In this document: piece by piece, positions 50,168 through 64,000 of the stretch
Layout of the letters: every line of letters begins with the position of its first letter
Position numbering within the stretch: position 1 is the stretch's first letter
Source: Metarhizium brunneum
Taxonomy: Eukaryota; Ascomycota; Sordariomycetes; Hypocreales; Clavicipitaceae
Assembly (NCBI RefSeq): GCF_013426205.1
Contig: NC_089424.1
Span: 372,001-436,000 of the forward strand
Reading direction: 5' to 3'
DNA length: 64,000 nucleotides
Program-made: the position numbers and the translations under genes
Notes under the pieces: generated by a model
The model's database searches: none
The model's input: the letters and a program-made list of their open reading frames with translations, nothing else
Told to the model about the DNA's origin: nothing

Positions 50168-50614
50168 TGTAACGGCTAAGGTTCCTAAGGGATAAACTAG
50201 TTATAGTTTATATTAGTAAAGCTACTAAGGTAGTTAATCTAAGCAATTAGGTATTATATTAATAATAGGTTATAAATTATAACTAAGTAATTAGAGTTAA
50301 AGAGTTATAAGTAAGGCTTATTTAATATAATAATTTATATTAAAAGCTAAGAAGCTAAAATTTATTTATAAAGTAAATTTAAGAGTTCTTATATATTATA
50401 GTAATTATTTACTTTAGATATAAATAATAATATTACTTATATTAGTCTTATTATGATTACTTATATTACTTACTTTATATATAATAAGCACCTTTTTATT
50501 AATAGCTTATATTAACTATTATTTTATAGTCCCTCTTACTTATATTATATGGTAGCTTATATAATTTAACCTACTCTTATAACTTATATTATAACTTATA
50601 GCTAGGTTATAATA
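50168..50614 (-). repeat. LTR, left end of tandem array
   Basis: Starts TGTAACGGCTAAGG (undecayed end) and finishes GGTTATAATA. Confidence 0.85.
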
Positions 50615-53600
50615 TAATATCCCCTCTCTTATAGTTTTATCCTTAAAACCTAAGTTTATTTTATAAATAACCTTATATTTTACTTTTTTTATTAATAAGT
50701 TTTTCTTCTTTTATTTTTTATAATATCCTTTTAATATTATATTTAATTACCCTTTTAAAGTCTAAAAATTAAAACTAAGATTAGATTTTATATATTATTA
50801 AAATACCTTAATAATATATATAAATTCTTATAGCTTTAATATTATATTATATTTCTTTTATTTTACTTATAATTTTTATTATAAAATAATTAAGTATTCT
50901 TTAAAATATAAAAAGTATATATAGCGGGGGCGTTCTTATAATACCTTTAGTATTATAATTAATTTATATAGGTACTTTCCTTATATATTATTATTTTTTA
51001 CTAATAAATGTTTTTTAATTAATTAAATTATTTCTAAGTTAAAACATTTAAACTAAGAAGAGAAGTTTACTAAAAAACTCCTTACCTTTTATTATAAAAT
51101 ATTATATTAGGTATAAGCTAATTTAAATAAATCCTTAAATTATTTAAAGTAATTATATAAGTAAAAATATTAATTACTCTTAAAAAGGAATAAAATAACT
51201 TATTTAAGTTTATAATTATTAAATAAGTTAAATAAGAAGAAGTATTATAAATTTAAAATTATTATTAATATATAATCTTTTAATACTATTAACATGTTAG
51301 ATTAAAACGCTATATTTAGGGATACCTTATTAAATACTACTAATAATACTATTATAATAAGTACTAGTAATTCTTTAAATACTTTATAAGCTCTTATATA
51401 TTTTCCTTATCTTTATAGCTTTTTTATTTAATAAAATATTAGTATATTTTATTTCTTATTCTTATATTTAGAATTTATTTTACTTTATATTTTATTTTAT
51501 TTATAACTTTAATATCTTTTTTTATTAATATATTACTTAATACCTTTTTAAGGAGTGAAATATATATTATAGGATAATTCCTTATAATCTTTAATAATAA
51601 AAGTTTATAATTATTTATTAATATTTATTTTTTAATAATAAATAATCTTAATTTTTTATAATTTAATTTATTATTTAATTATATTATTTTAATATTTTAT
51701 TAAAGTAAGTAAATTATATTTCCCTCCTTAAAAATTAATCCCTTTAATCTTTTTTAATTATAATATTATATTATTTTTTTTTATATAAATTTTAATTTAT
51801 ATTATATTTCTTTATATAATCTTTTTAGTTTATTTACTTATAATATTACTTATTTTACTTATAATCCTTTATATTATATTTAAAATACTTTAAGATTAAA
51901 TCTATAATTAATATAAGCTAATATTTACTTTATTAATTCTAATATTAAGCTATTATAAGCTAATTATACTATAAGTAATTATTTAACCTAATTATCTTAT
52001 TAATAGTTAATATAATATTATAAATATTATTTAAGTATTTAGTTTAATCTTTTTATTTATTTATTTATTTATAAATAATATATAATACTTAACTTATAAT
52101 TTATTTTAAGTTATATTATAAATATTTATTAAAACTTAAAAGTAAATATACTTTTTTTATTTAATATAATTTCTTTTAGTAGTCCATGGTTACTTATTAT
52201 TATTTATAAAAATATATATATAAGTTCTTTTATATTACTTACTTTTTTATATAATAAAAAGTATTTATACTTTATAAGTTTATTTATAATTATAAATATA
52301 CTATTATATTTTATATTAATTATTAGTTCTTTTAATATTAATAGCTTTATAATATAATTAAAAGTTATTAATTCCTATAATTATATTAATACTAATAATA
52401 GTTATAATTCCTTATATAGCTTATATTATAAAGCCTTACTTTTTTTATATTATATATATTTATTAATAACCTTCTTAATTATTTTCTTAATTCCTAAGAA
52501 ATTATATTATTATTATATCTTATTTAATATTTTATAGATTTCTTAATATTTATAAGCTAAGTATTTATATATTTCTTTAATATATTCTTCTTATAACTTT
52601 AATAATATCTAGATTTTCTCTTTATATATTAGTACTTCTCTTAAGTAATATATATATTTTATTAATATATCCTTAATATATTATATATTATTTATTACTT
52701 ATTAATATATTTTATTATATATTAGATTTTCTTTTTATACTTTTAATATAATATTTAATTATTTTTATTAAAAGTTATTATTTTTATTAATCTTAAGAAG
52801 TTATCTTATTATTATAAGTACTCTTATATTATAATTACTTTTTTAACTTAAAGTATTTACTTATTTATTCTTAGATCTTTTTTAATAAATAATTTTATAA
52901 TTAAATTCTAAAAAATATTTAGCTTATTAAATTTATTATTTACTTAATTATTATATTATTATAAAATAAGAGATATTCTTATAATTAGTATATACCTTAA
53001 CTTTATATTTACTTCTTATAAGATAATATTTAAATTCCTTAAAAGTATTAATAATTACTAAGAATTCTTTATTATAAATAAAATAATTAAGTTTTACTTT
53101 ATAAAGTTTCTTTAAGTAAAATATAATAAGATATAATTTTTTATTATTATTTTTTTATTTAACTTATACTTTTAAAGTAAAGTTTAATAAGTTAATTTTT
53201 AGTTTTATTTCTTTTTTTAGGTTAAAAGTTCTTAAAATAAGTTTAAATATAATAAGTTCTTTAATCTTATTAAAGGTATATTATATTTTATTATTTTAAT
53301 TTTATTACTTATTCTTTTTAGTAAGTTTATTTAAAAGTATTATGATTTTATTATAGCTTTTAATAAATTTCTTATAATAGTTTATAAAGCTTTTAAAGCT
53401 TTATATATTCTTAATATTCTTTAATATTAGTTAGTTTCTTATTACCTTAATCTTTATTTTTTTTATTTATATCTTATTTAATTATATTATATATCCTAAA
53501 AAGTCTACTTCTTAGGTATAGAATTTATTTTTTATTAGTTCTATTAATAATTTTACGTTTTATAGCGCTTATAATACCTTATATATATCTTTTTTATAGT

Positions 53601-56600
53601 TTTTTAGGGTTTTTAAGAAAATTAATATATTATTTAGATATATTATTATAAAATTATTTAAATATTTTTATAGTATATTATTAATTATTTATTAAAATAT
53701 TACTAATATATTAGTAAGCTTAAATAGTATTATTAAGTATTTAAATAATTTAAACTTTATTTTAAAAGCTATTTTTTATTTATAGCCTTTTTTTATTTAA
53801 ATTAAATTATATACTCCTTTTAGGTTTAAAGTAATAAACTAATTTATTTTATATAATTAGTCTTATAGTTCTAATATTAGTAGTAATAATATTTAATCCT
53901 TTATAATAATTATGTTTAATTACTAATAATTTATTATTAACTATAGTTTCTTATTTTTTTTTAGAATAAATATAACTAAATATTTAGCTTTTAATATAAA
54001 TACTTTAATATAGCTTTTTATTAATATCTTATTAATATACTCTTATAATATTTTAAGTTTTTTTATATTTAAGTTATAAATCTTATAAAATATTATTAAC
54101 TTTTTATTTATTAATTTAATTTAATAATCTTATTAGTTATATTTTAGTAATTTAGTTTTTAGTTTTTTTATAAATAATTTTTTATATTTTTAGTATTTCT
54201 TAGGGATATTTTTAAGTTTTTTTTTTTTTATTATTAGGCTTTTATTATTTTTATTATTTTTATTCCTTTTTTTTTCTTTAAGTTTTTTATTTATATTTAT
54301 AAGGTTTTTTCTTAAAGTAATAATAACCTTTTAGATTTTAGCTTTTATCTTCTTATTACTTATTATTATTTATATCTTAGTTTATAGTATTATTAAGGTT
54401 ATTATAATAGATCTAATTATTTTAATTACTTTTTTATTACTTATTTATTATTATTAGTTCTTAAATAACTTACTTAAAGGTTTTTTTTCTTTAAAACTTT
54501 ATTTATAAGCTAAGTTATAATAAAATTTTTTTTTTTTTTAAATTTTATTAATTTTATTAGCTTAAAGTCTTATTTTACTTTAATTAGCTTATCCTTTAAT
54601 TAATTAATAGGTTACTCTCTTATAATTATAAGTACTTTAATACTAAGTTATATTCTAATATATTTATAATATTAAGTTAAATTACTTTTAAATAATCTTA
54701 AATTTATACTTTAAGATAATTAATTTCTTAATTAATAATTTTATTATTATAAGTAAAAAGTTTTCTTTTAATATTAATTAACTTATATAATACCTTTTTA
54801 TATTTTTATAATAATTAATAATAATTTATAACTTTAAGTAAAATATAATTACTTATTATATTATTATTTATAAGTATATAAATATAATATCTTATAACTT
54901 TAATATTTAATATTATTTTATTACTTTATTTATTCTAGGTTATATTAAGGGTTATTAGTATCTTTCTTTTTATGCTAGCTTATAGCCCTTTTATAAATAA
55001 TATACCTTATTTTTTAAGTTTTTTAGAATAAATTCTTCTATAATTTATTATTTTATTTTTTAGTATTATTTTATAAGTCTAGTTTTATTTTATAGGTACT
55101 TAAAGTAAAACCTATTATTAAATATTTAATATAAGTAATTATAAATTTAGTTTTTTATTTCTTTATATTTTTTATATCTTAAATTATTATAATTTATTAT
55201 ATATTTCTTATTATATTTAAAGTTAAACTTTTATTTATTATATTACTTATTTAACTATTATTTACTATAATATATTAATTTTATAATTTCTTTAAGGTCT
55301 TTTTATTTAAGTATATCTAATACTTATTATATTTATTTATATATTATTAGTGTTTTATATTATTACTTATATTATTTCCTGGCCTTATTTACTATATATT
55401 TTAAATAATTAAGTAATAGGTATATTATATAGTCTTTTATTTTATATTAAGGTAACTTAAGTAATAACTCCCTTTTATATATTAAGATTTTTCTTTTATA
55501 TATATACTAATATTATTACTTATTTTATATATATATATATAACTAGTATATATTTAATTTATATATATTTATAAGATTTATATAAGCTTAATATTTAATA
55601 GGTATATTTAAATTAGGTTTTAAGATTATTATTTAATTATTATTAATTATTTTTACTTTTTATTTTAAGAGTTCTTATTTAAAGTATAATACCTTAATTA
55701 AATATCCTTTTATCTTAATTAAAAATATATCTAATTATACCTTAATTTAAAAATATACTTAATATATTATAAATATATATAATACCTATATTAAACATAT
55801 ATATTTTATATATTTTAATAAAAGTCTAGGATTATTTTCCTTTTTTCCTTTTAAAAACTATAATATTTAATTTTTTATTATTATAATAATATTTATTATT
55901 AGGATAAGAATTATAAAATATTTTCTTATTAATATAAGGAAATATTATTATATAGCTTATTCTTATATAATTATTAGCTTTATAAGTGTTTTTTCCTTAC
56001 TTTATTTATTTTTAAATACTTTTAAAGTATTTAAAATTATATTATTATTATTAATACTTATTTCTTTTACTTTATTTTTTAGTTTATTAAAGGTAATAAG
56101 AATTTATATATTTTACTTCTCTTTATATTATTATTCCCTTTAAATCTTTTTTACTTTTACTTATTATTATATTTAATTAAGAATTTCTTAGTATAAGTTT
56201 TTATTTAAATATTTTAATAATTTTAGTTTATAAAGTTCCTTTTATCTTATTATTATAAGTATTTTCTTTTTTATTAATTATTTATTTAGATCTTCTTATA
56301 CTAATTATTTAGCTATTTATAACCTATTTCTTATAAAGTTTATAATTTTTTTCTTTAATTTTCTTAGTTCTTTTAAAAACTATCCTTTTTTTTATTTATT
56401 ACTTATATAAATATAATAATTATTATTATAATAAAAGGTTTAATTAAGGTTCTTATATTTTACCTTTAATCTAATAACTTTAATTTTCTATTAATTAATA
56501 AAATTAAGTTATTTTTTACCTCTTTTTAGTATTAGCTTTTATTCTTTCTTAGGTTTCTTATATTTATTAGTAAAATATCTTAGTTTTTTATAATTATAGT

Positions 56601-57491
56601 ATTTCTTTTCCTTTTTATTATTTTTCTTAGTAATATTAAGCTTTATTTATCTAAGGTTAAGAGTATAATTATAAGTAATAAATTTATTATACTTTTTATA
56701 TTAATTAGCTTAATAACTTTTTCCTTTGGTAAGGCTTTAGGTTCCCTTACCTTATTTTTTTTATATATATTACTAATATTATTTATTATTAATTTATATT
56801 ATTATAATAATATAATTTAATAAGTTATTTAATTTATTCTCTTTATAAAGTTTATCTTTAACTTCTTTCTTAAGTCCTTTATAAAAAGCTAATATAAGAG
56901 GTTTATTCTCTTAGTTAAGCTAAGATATAAGTTATTTAAAGTAAGTAATATAATTAGATACTAATCCTTTCTGCTTAAGCTTATTAATATAATACTTAAT
57001 AGCTCTAGCTTTATTAACTATTTTAAAGGCCTTTTTAATAGCTTTTTTAAACTTATTATAACTTTTAAAAATAGTATTAATTTCTTTTTTATAATTATCT
57101 TTTTCTTTATTAAGATAATCCCTTATAATAAGTTTAAATTATATAAGTGCTATTCTTATTATATATTCTCTTATATATAATACCTTAATAAAAAATTCTT
57201 TTATTTTAGTTAAGAATTATTAGTAATAAGCCCTAAGTTAAGTAAGGAATCCTTAAAGTATACCTAGGGATTTATTATATAATTCTAATACTTTAAGTCT
57301 AAGAATTTCTTTTAAGTTCTTTTTAATTATAATTATAATTATAGCTTATTCTTATTATTCTTCTTTTATTTATTAGACTTATTCCTAAAGGTATATAATC
57401 TTAATAAGTATATTATAAGTAAAAATAATAATTAATCCTTCTTAGGTTTTATTTAATTTAAATATAATAATAATCTTATATAATACTATAT

Positions 57492-57938
57492 TATAACGGC
57501 TAAGGTTCCTAAGGGATAAACTAGTTATAGTTTATATTAGCAGAGCTACTAAGGCAGTTAATCTAAGCAGTTAAGTATTATATTAGTAATAGGTTATAAA
57601 TTATAACTAAGTAATTAGAGTTAAAAAGTTATAAGTAAAGCTTATTTAATATAATAATTAGTATTAAAAGCTAAGAAGCTAAAGTTTATTTATAAAGTAA
57701 ATTTAAAAGTTTTTATATACTATAATAATTATTTACCTTAGATATAAGTAATAGTATTACTTATATTAGTCTTATTATAATTATTTATATTATTTACTTT
57801 ATATATAATAAGCACCTTCTTATTAATAGCTTATACTAACTATTATTTTATAGTCCCCCTTACTTATACTACATAGCAGCTTATATAATTTAGCCTACTT
57901 TTATAACCTATATTATAGCTTATAGCTAGGTTATAATA
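57492..57938 (-). repeat. LTR shared between E4 and E5
   Basis: Starts TATAACGGCTAAGG and ends GGTTATAATA. It is followed at once by an element interior (ATCCCCTCTCCTATAATC) rather than by flanking DNA, so it serves both neighbours. Confidence 0.85.
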
Positions 57939-60900
57939 TAATATCCCCTCTCCTATAATCTTATCTCTAAAACCTAAGTTTATTTTATAAATAGCCTTAT
58001 ATTTTACTTTTTTTATTAATAAGTTTTCCTTTTTTTATTTTTTATAATATTCTTTTAATATTATATCTAATTACCCTTCTAAAGTCTAAAAATTAAAACT
58101 AAGATTAGATTCTATATATTATTAAGATATCCTAATAATATATATAAATTCTTATAGCTTTAATATTATATTATATTCCTTTTATTTTACCTGTGGTTTT
58201 TATTATAAAATAATTAAGTATTCTTTAAAATATAAAAAGTATATATAATAAGAGTATTCTTATAATACTTTTAATATTATAATTAATTTATATAAGTACT
58301 TTTCTTATATATTATTATTTTTTATTAATAAATATTTTTTAATTAATTAAATTATTTCTAAGTTAAAATATTTAAACTAAGAAGAAAAATTTACTAAAAA
58401 ACTCCTTACCTCCTATTATAAAGCACTATATTAGGTATAAGCTGATTTAAATAAATCCTTAAATTATTTAAAGTAATTATATAAGTAAAAGTATTAATTA
58501 CTCTTAAAAAAAATAAAATAACTTATTTAAGTTTATAATTATTAAATAAGTTAAATAAAAAAGAGTATTATAAATCTAAGACTATTATTAACACGTGATT
58601 TCTTAATACTATTAATATATTAAATTAGAATATTATATTTAGGAATACCTTATTAAATACTACTAGTAATACTACTATAATAAGTGCTAGTAATTCTTTA
58701 AATACTTTATAAGCTCCTATATATTTTCCTTGTTTTTATAGCTTTTTTATTTAATAAGATATTAGTGTGTTTTATTTCTTATTTTTATATCTAAAATCTA
58801 TTTTACTTTATATTTTATTTTATTTATAACTTTAATATTTTTTTTTACTAGTATATTACTTAATACCTTTTTAAGAAGTAAAATATATACTATAAGATAA
58901 TTCCTTATAATTTTTAATAATAAAAGTTTATAATTATTTATTAATATTTATTTTTTAATAATAAATAATCCTAATTTTTTATAATCTAATTTATTACTTA
59001 ATTATATTATTTTAATATTTTATTAGAGTAAGTAAACTATATTTCCCTCCCTAAAAATTAATCCTTTTAATCTTTTTTAATTATAATATTATATTATTCT
59101 TTTTTATATAAATTCTAATTTATATTATATTTCTTTATATAATTTTTTTAGTTTATTTGCTTATAGTATTACTTATTTTATTTATAATTCTTTACGCTAT
59201 ATTTAAAATACTTTAGGATTAAATTTATAATTAATATAAGCTAGTATTTACTTTATTAATTCTAATATTAAGCTATTATAAGCTAATTATATTATAAGTA
59301 ATTATTTAACCTAATTATTTTATTAATAATTAATATAATATTATAAATATTATTTAAGTATCTAGTTTAATCTTTCTGTCTATTTATCTATTTATAAATA
59401 ATATATAATACTTAACTTATAGTTTATTCTAAGTTATACTATAAGTACTTATTAAAACTTAGAAGTAAATATACTTTTTTTATCTAATATAATTTCTTCT
59501 AGTAATTTATAATTACTTATTATTATTTATAAAAATATATATATAAGTTCTTTTATATTACTTACTTTTTTATATAATAAAAAGTATCTGTACTTTATAA
59601 GTCTATTTATAACTATAAATATACTATTATATTCCATGTTAGTTATTAGTTTTTTTGATATTAGTAGCTTTATAATATAATTAAAAGCTATTAATTCCTA
59701 TAATTATATTAGTACTAGTAATAATTATAATTCCTTATATAGCTTATATTATAAAGCCTTGCTTTTTCTATATTATATATATTTATTAATAATCTTCTTA
59801 ATTATTTTCTTAATTCCTAAGAAATCATATTATTATTATATTTTATTTAATATTTTATAGATTTCTTAGTATTTATAAGCTAAGTATTTATGTATTTTTT
59901 TAATATATTCTTTTTATAACTTTAATAATATCTAGATTTTCTCTTTATATATTAGTACTTCTCCTAGGTAGTATATATATTTTATTAATATATCCTTAAT
60001 ATATTATATATTATTTATTACTTATTAGTATATTTTATTATATATTAGATTTTCTTTTTATACTTTTAATATAATATTTAATTATTTTTATTAAAAGTTA
60101 TTATTTTTATTAATCTTAAAGAGTTATCTTATTATTATAAGTACTCTTATATTATAATCGCTTCTTTAACTTAAAGTATTTACTTATTTATTCTTAAATC
60201 CTTTTTAATAAATAATTTTATAGTTAAATTCTAAAAAATATTTAGCCTATTAAATTTATTATTTATTTAATTATTATATTATTATAAAATAAAAGATATT
60301 CTTATAATTAATATATACCTTAACTTTATATTTATTTCCTATAAGATAATATTTAAATTCCTTAAAAGTATTAATAATTACTAGGAATTCTTTATTATAA
60401 ATAAGGTAATTAAGTTTTACTTTATAAAGTTTTTTTAAGTAAAATATAATAAAATATAATTTTTTATTATTATTTTTTTATTTAACTTATACTTTTAAAG
60501 TAAAATCTAATAAGTTAGTTTTTAATTTTATTTTTTTTTTTATGTTAAAAGTTCTTAAAATAAGTTTAAATATAATAAGTTCTTTAATCTTATTAAAGGT
60601 ATATTATGCTTTATTATTTTAATTTTATTACTTATTCTTCTTAGTAAATTTATTTAAAAATACTATGATTTTATTATAACTCTTAATAAATTTCTTATAA
60701 TAGTTTATAAAGCCTTTAAAGCTTTATATATTCTTAATATTTTTTAGTATTAGCTAGTTCCTTACTACCTTAATCTTTATTTTTTTTATTTATATCTTAT
60801 TTAATTATATTATATATTTTAAGAAGTTTACTTTTTAGGTATAAAATTTACTTTTTATTAGTTTTATTAATAACTTTACGTTTTATAGTACTTATAATAT

Positions 60901-63900
60901 CTTATATATATATCCTTTATAATTTTCTAGGGTTTTTAAGAAAATTAATATATTATCTAGATATACTACTATAAAATTATTTAAATATTTTTATAATATA
61001 TTATTAATTATTTATTAAAATATTATTAGTATATTAATAAGCTTAAATAATATTACTAAGTATTTAAATAATTTAAACTTTATTCTAAAAGCTATCTTTT
61101 ATTTATAGCCTTTTTTTATTTAAATTAAATTATATACTTCTTTTAGGTTTAAAGTAATAAACTAATTTATTCCATATAATTAATTTTATAATTCTAATAT
61201 TAATAGTAATAGTATTTAATTCTTTATAGTAATCGTATTTAATTATTAATAATTTATTACTAATTATAGTTTCTTATTTTTTTTAGAATAAATATAACTA
61301 AATATCTAGCTTTTAATATAAATACTTTAATATAGCTTTTTACTAATATCTTATTAATATACTTTTATAGTATTTTAAGTTCTTTTATGTTTAAGTTATA
61401 AATCTTATAAAATATTATTAACTTTTTATTTATTAATTTAATTTAATAATCCTATTAATTATATTTTAATAATCTAGTTTTTAGTTTTTTTATAAATAAT
61501 TTTTTATATTTTTAGTATTTCTTAGGGATATTTTTAAGTTTTTTTTCTTTTATTATTAGGCTTTTATTATTTTTATTATTCTTATTCCTCTTTTCTCTTT
61601 TAAGTTTTTTATTTATATTTATAAGGTTTTTCCTTAAAGTAATAATAACCTTTTAAATCTTAGCTTTTATTTTCTTATTACTTATTATTATTTATATCTT
61701 AGTTTATAGTGCTATTAAGGTTATTATAATAAATTTAATTATTTTAATTACTTTTTTATTACTTATTTATTATTATTAGTTCTTAAATAACTTACTTAAA
61801 AGTTCTTTTTCTTTAGAACTTTATTTATAAGCTAAGTTATAATAAAATTTTGTTTTTTTTTTTAAATTTTACTAATTTTATTAGCTTAAAGTCTTATTTT
61901 ATTTTAGTTAGCTTATTTTTTAGTTAATTAATAGGTTACTTTTTTATAATTATAAGTACCTTAATACTAGGTTATATTTTAATATATTTATAATATTAAA
62001 TTAAATTACTTTTAAATAACCTTAAATTTATACTTTAAGATAATTAATCTCTTAGTTAATAATTTTATTATTATAAATAAAAAGTTTTCCTTTAATATTA
62101 ATTAACTTATATAATACCTTTTTATATTTTTATAATAATTAATAATAATTTATAACTTTAAGTAAAATATAATTACCTATTATATTATTATTTATAAGTA
62201 TATAAATATAATATTTTATAACTTTAATATCTAATATTATCTTATTACTTTATTTATTTTAGGTTATATTAAGGGTTATTAGTATCTTTCTTTTTATACT
62301 AGCTTATAGCCTTTTTATAAATAATATACTTTATTTTTTAAGTTTTTTAAAATAGATTTTTTTATAATTTATTATTTTATTTCTTAGTATTATTTTATAA
62401 GTCTTATTTTATTTTATAAGTACTTAAAGTAAAACCTATTATTAAATATTTAATATAAGTAATTATAAATTTAGTTTTTTATTTTTTTATATTTTTTATA
62501 TCTTAAATTATTATAATTTATTATATATTTCTTATTATATCTAGGATTAAACTTTTATTTATTATATTACTTATTTAACTATTATTTATTATAATATATT
62601 AATTTTATAATTTCTTTAAGGTTTTTTTATTTAAGTATATTTAATACTTATTATATTTATTTATATATTATTAGTATTTTATATTATTACTTATACTACT
62701 TTTTAGCCTTATTTACTATATATTTTAAGTAATTTAATAATAAGTATACTATATAATTTTTTATTTTATATTAAGGTAATTTAAGTAATAGCTTTTTTTT
62801 ATATATTAAGATCTTTTTTTTATATATATATTAATATTACTACTTATTTTTTATATATATATATAACTAATATATATTTAATTTATATATATTTATAAAA
62901 TTTATATAAGCTTAATATTTAATAGGTATATTTAAATTAAGTTTTAAGATTATTATTTAATTATTATTAATTATTTTTACTTTTTATTTTAAGAGTTCTT
63001 ATTTAAAGTATAATACCTTAATTAAATATCCTTTTATTTTAATTAAAAATATATTTAGTTATACCTTAATTTAAAAGTATACCTAGTATATTATAAACGT
63101 GTATAATACCTATACTAAATATATATATTTTATATATCTTAGTAAAAGTCTAAGATTATTTTTCTTTTTTTTTTTAAAAAATTATAATATTTAGTTTTTT
63201 ATTATTATAATAATATTTATTACTAAAATAAAAATTATAAAATATTTTCTTATTAATATAAGAAAATATTATTATATAGCTTATTTTTATATAATTATTA
63301 GCTTTATAAGTGTTTTTTCCTTACTTTATTTATCTTTAAATACTTTTAAAGTATTTAAAATTATATTATTATTATTAATACTTATTTCTTTTACTTTATT
63401 TTTTAGTTTATTAAAGGTAATAAGAATTTATATATTTTACTTCTCCTTATATTATTATTCCCTTTAAATCTTTCTTACTTTTATTTATTATTATACTTAA
63501 TTAAGAATTTCTTAATATAAGTTTTTATTTAAATATTTTAATAATTTTAGTTTATAAAGTTCCTTTTATTTTATTATTATAAGTATTCTTTTTTTTATTA
63601 ATTATTTATTTAGATCTTCTTATACTAATTATTTAGCTATTTATAACCTATTTCTTATAAAGTTTATAATTTTTTTTTTAATTTTTTTAGTTCTTTTAAA
63701 AACTATCCTTTTTTTTATTTATTACTTATATAAATATAATAGTTATTATTATAATAAAAGGTTTAGTTAAGGTTCTTATATTTTACCTTTGATCTAATAA
63801 CTTTAATTTTTTATTAATTAATAAAATTAAGTTATATTTTATTTTCTTTTAGTATTAGCTTTTATTTTTTCTTAGGTTTCTTATATTTATTAGTAAAATA

Positions 63901-64000
63901 TCCTAGTTTTTTATAATTATAGTATTTCTTTTCCTTTTTATTATTTTTCTTAGTAATATTAAGCTCTATTTATCTAGGATTAAAAGTATAATTATAAGTA
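57939..64000 (-). mobile_element. E5: second interior of the tandem array, continues past the window
   Basis: Collinear with E4 at an offset of 7324 bp: the window end (64000) corresponds to about 56676 in E4. Reverse transcriptase active-site region near 60950-60970, integrase near 59480-59720, zinc knuckle near 63880-63940. Heavily decayed. Its 5' LTR is outside the window. Confidence 0.82.

Larger units (their letters stand above)
50168..57938 (-). mobile_element. E4: Gypsy-type LTR retrotransposon of the E2 family, minus orientation
   Basis: 447-bp LTRs at 50168-50614 and 57492-57938 flank a 6.9-kb interior. A polypurine-tract complement (ATCCCCTCTCTTATAG) follows the left LTR. Reverse transcriptase active-site region near 53620-53650, chromodomain relic near 51420-51540, zinc knuckle near 56560-56610. 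The 5 bp left of it are AGCAT; the same bases do not follow at 57939, where another element interior begins, so the duplication partner must lie beyond. No open frame. Confidence 0.85.

Noticed and set aside
23760..64000. Mitochondrial DNA or a centromere as the cause of A+T richness
   Set aside because: The sequence consists of identifiable LTR and LINE elements with transition-type decay and target duplications; no mitochondrial genes are present. A centromeric location cannot be judged from sequence alone.

Overview
The window reads as nuclear DNA of a filamentous ascomycete (Pezizomycotina). The genes carry 45-75 nt introns with GTRNGT-type donors and CTAAC/CTGAC branch sites. Families present include a Zn2Cys6 regulator, a DUF1264 protein and a fungal secreted-protein family. 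The right-hand 40 kb shows the extreme C-to-T / G-to-A decay expected from repeat-induced point mutation (RIP). Assignments come from reading the sequence by eye; no database search was run.

Left part (1-23.7 kb, ordinary composition). A GMP synthase gene enters from the left edge (35-2497, +); it is split into at least 20 exons, including a 9-nt micro-exon that supplies the catalytic cysteine. Next come a small cytosolic-type fungal protein (4636-5503, -), an intact agmatine deiminase-like gene (7618-8721, -) and a C-terminal fragment of a DUF1264 protein (10963-11298, -). Two divergently transcribed paralogues of one secreted-protein family follow: 12329-14549 (-), with a very long Asn/Gly repeat tail, and 16046-16992 (+), without it. 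Further right are a broken Zn2Cys6 regulator (about 17403-19673, +), an unknown protein with four predicted membrane segments (21139-22176, +) and a broken short-chain dehydrogenase (about 22666-23577, -). The dehydrogenase sits between two copies of an inverted repeat (about 22555-22705 and 24382-24505). The genes do not form an obvious pathway.

Right part (23.76-64 kb). At about 23.76 kb composition changes abruptly to almost pure A+T. After a microsatellite (about 23940-24290) the rest is stacked transposons. An LTR retrotransposon (E3) starts at 24511. Its 5' LTR is split by two full-length Ty3/Gypsy chromodomain-type elements in opposite orientation: E1 (24573-32380, +, target duplication TATAA) and E2 (32387-40216, -, target duplication ATAAG). 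E3 resumes at 40222 and stops near 43080. A less-decayed non-LTR (Tad1-like LINE) region follows to 50167, carrying a solo LTR (43206-43659, target duplication GTTTA). From 50168 to the window end is a tandem array of E2-family elements sharing an internal LTR (LTRs at 50168-50614 and 57492-57938). No open transposon reading frame survives. Gene-bearing DNA thus abuts an inactivated, nested-transposon AT block, and the two genes nearest the block (regulator and dehydrogenase) are damaged, both with stops of the kind C-to-T or G-to-A change produces.
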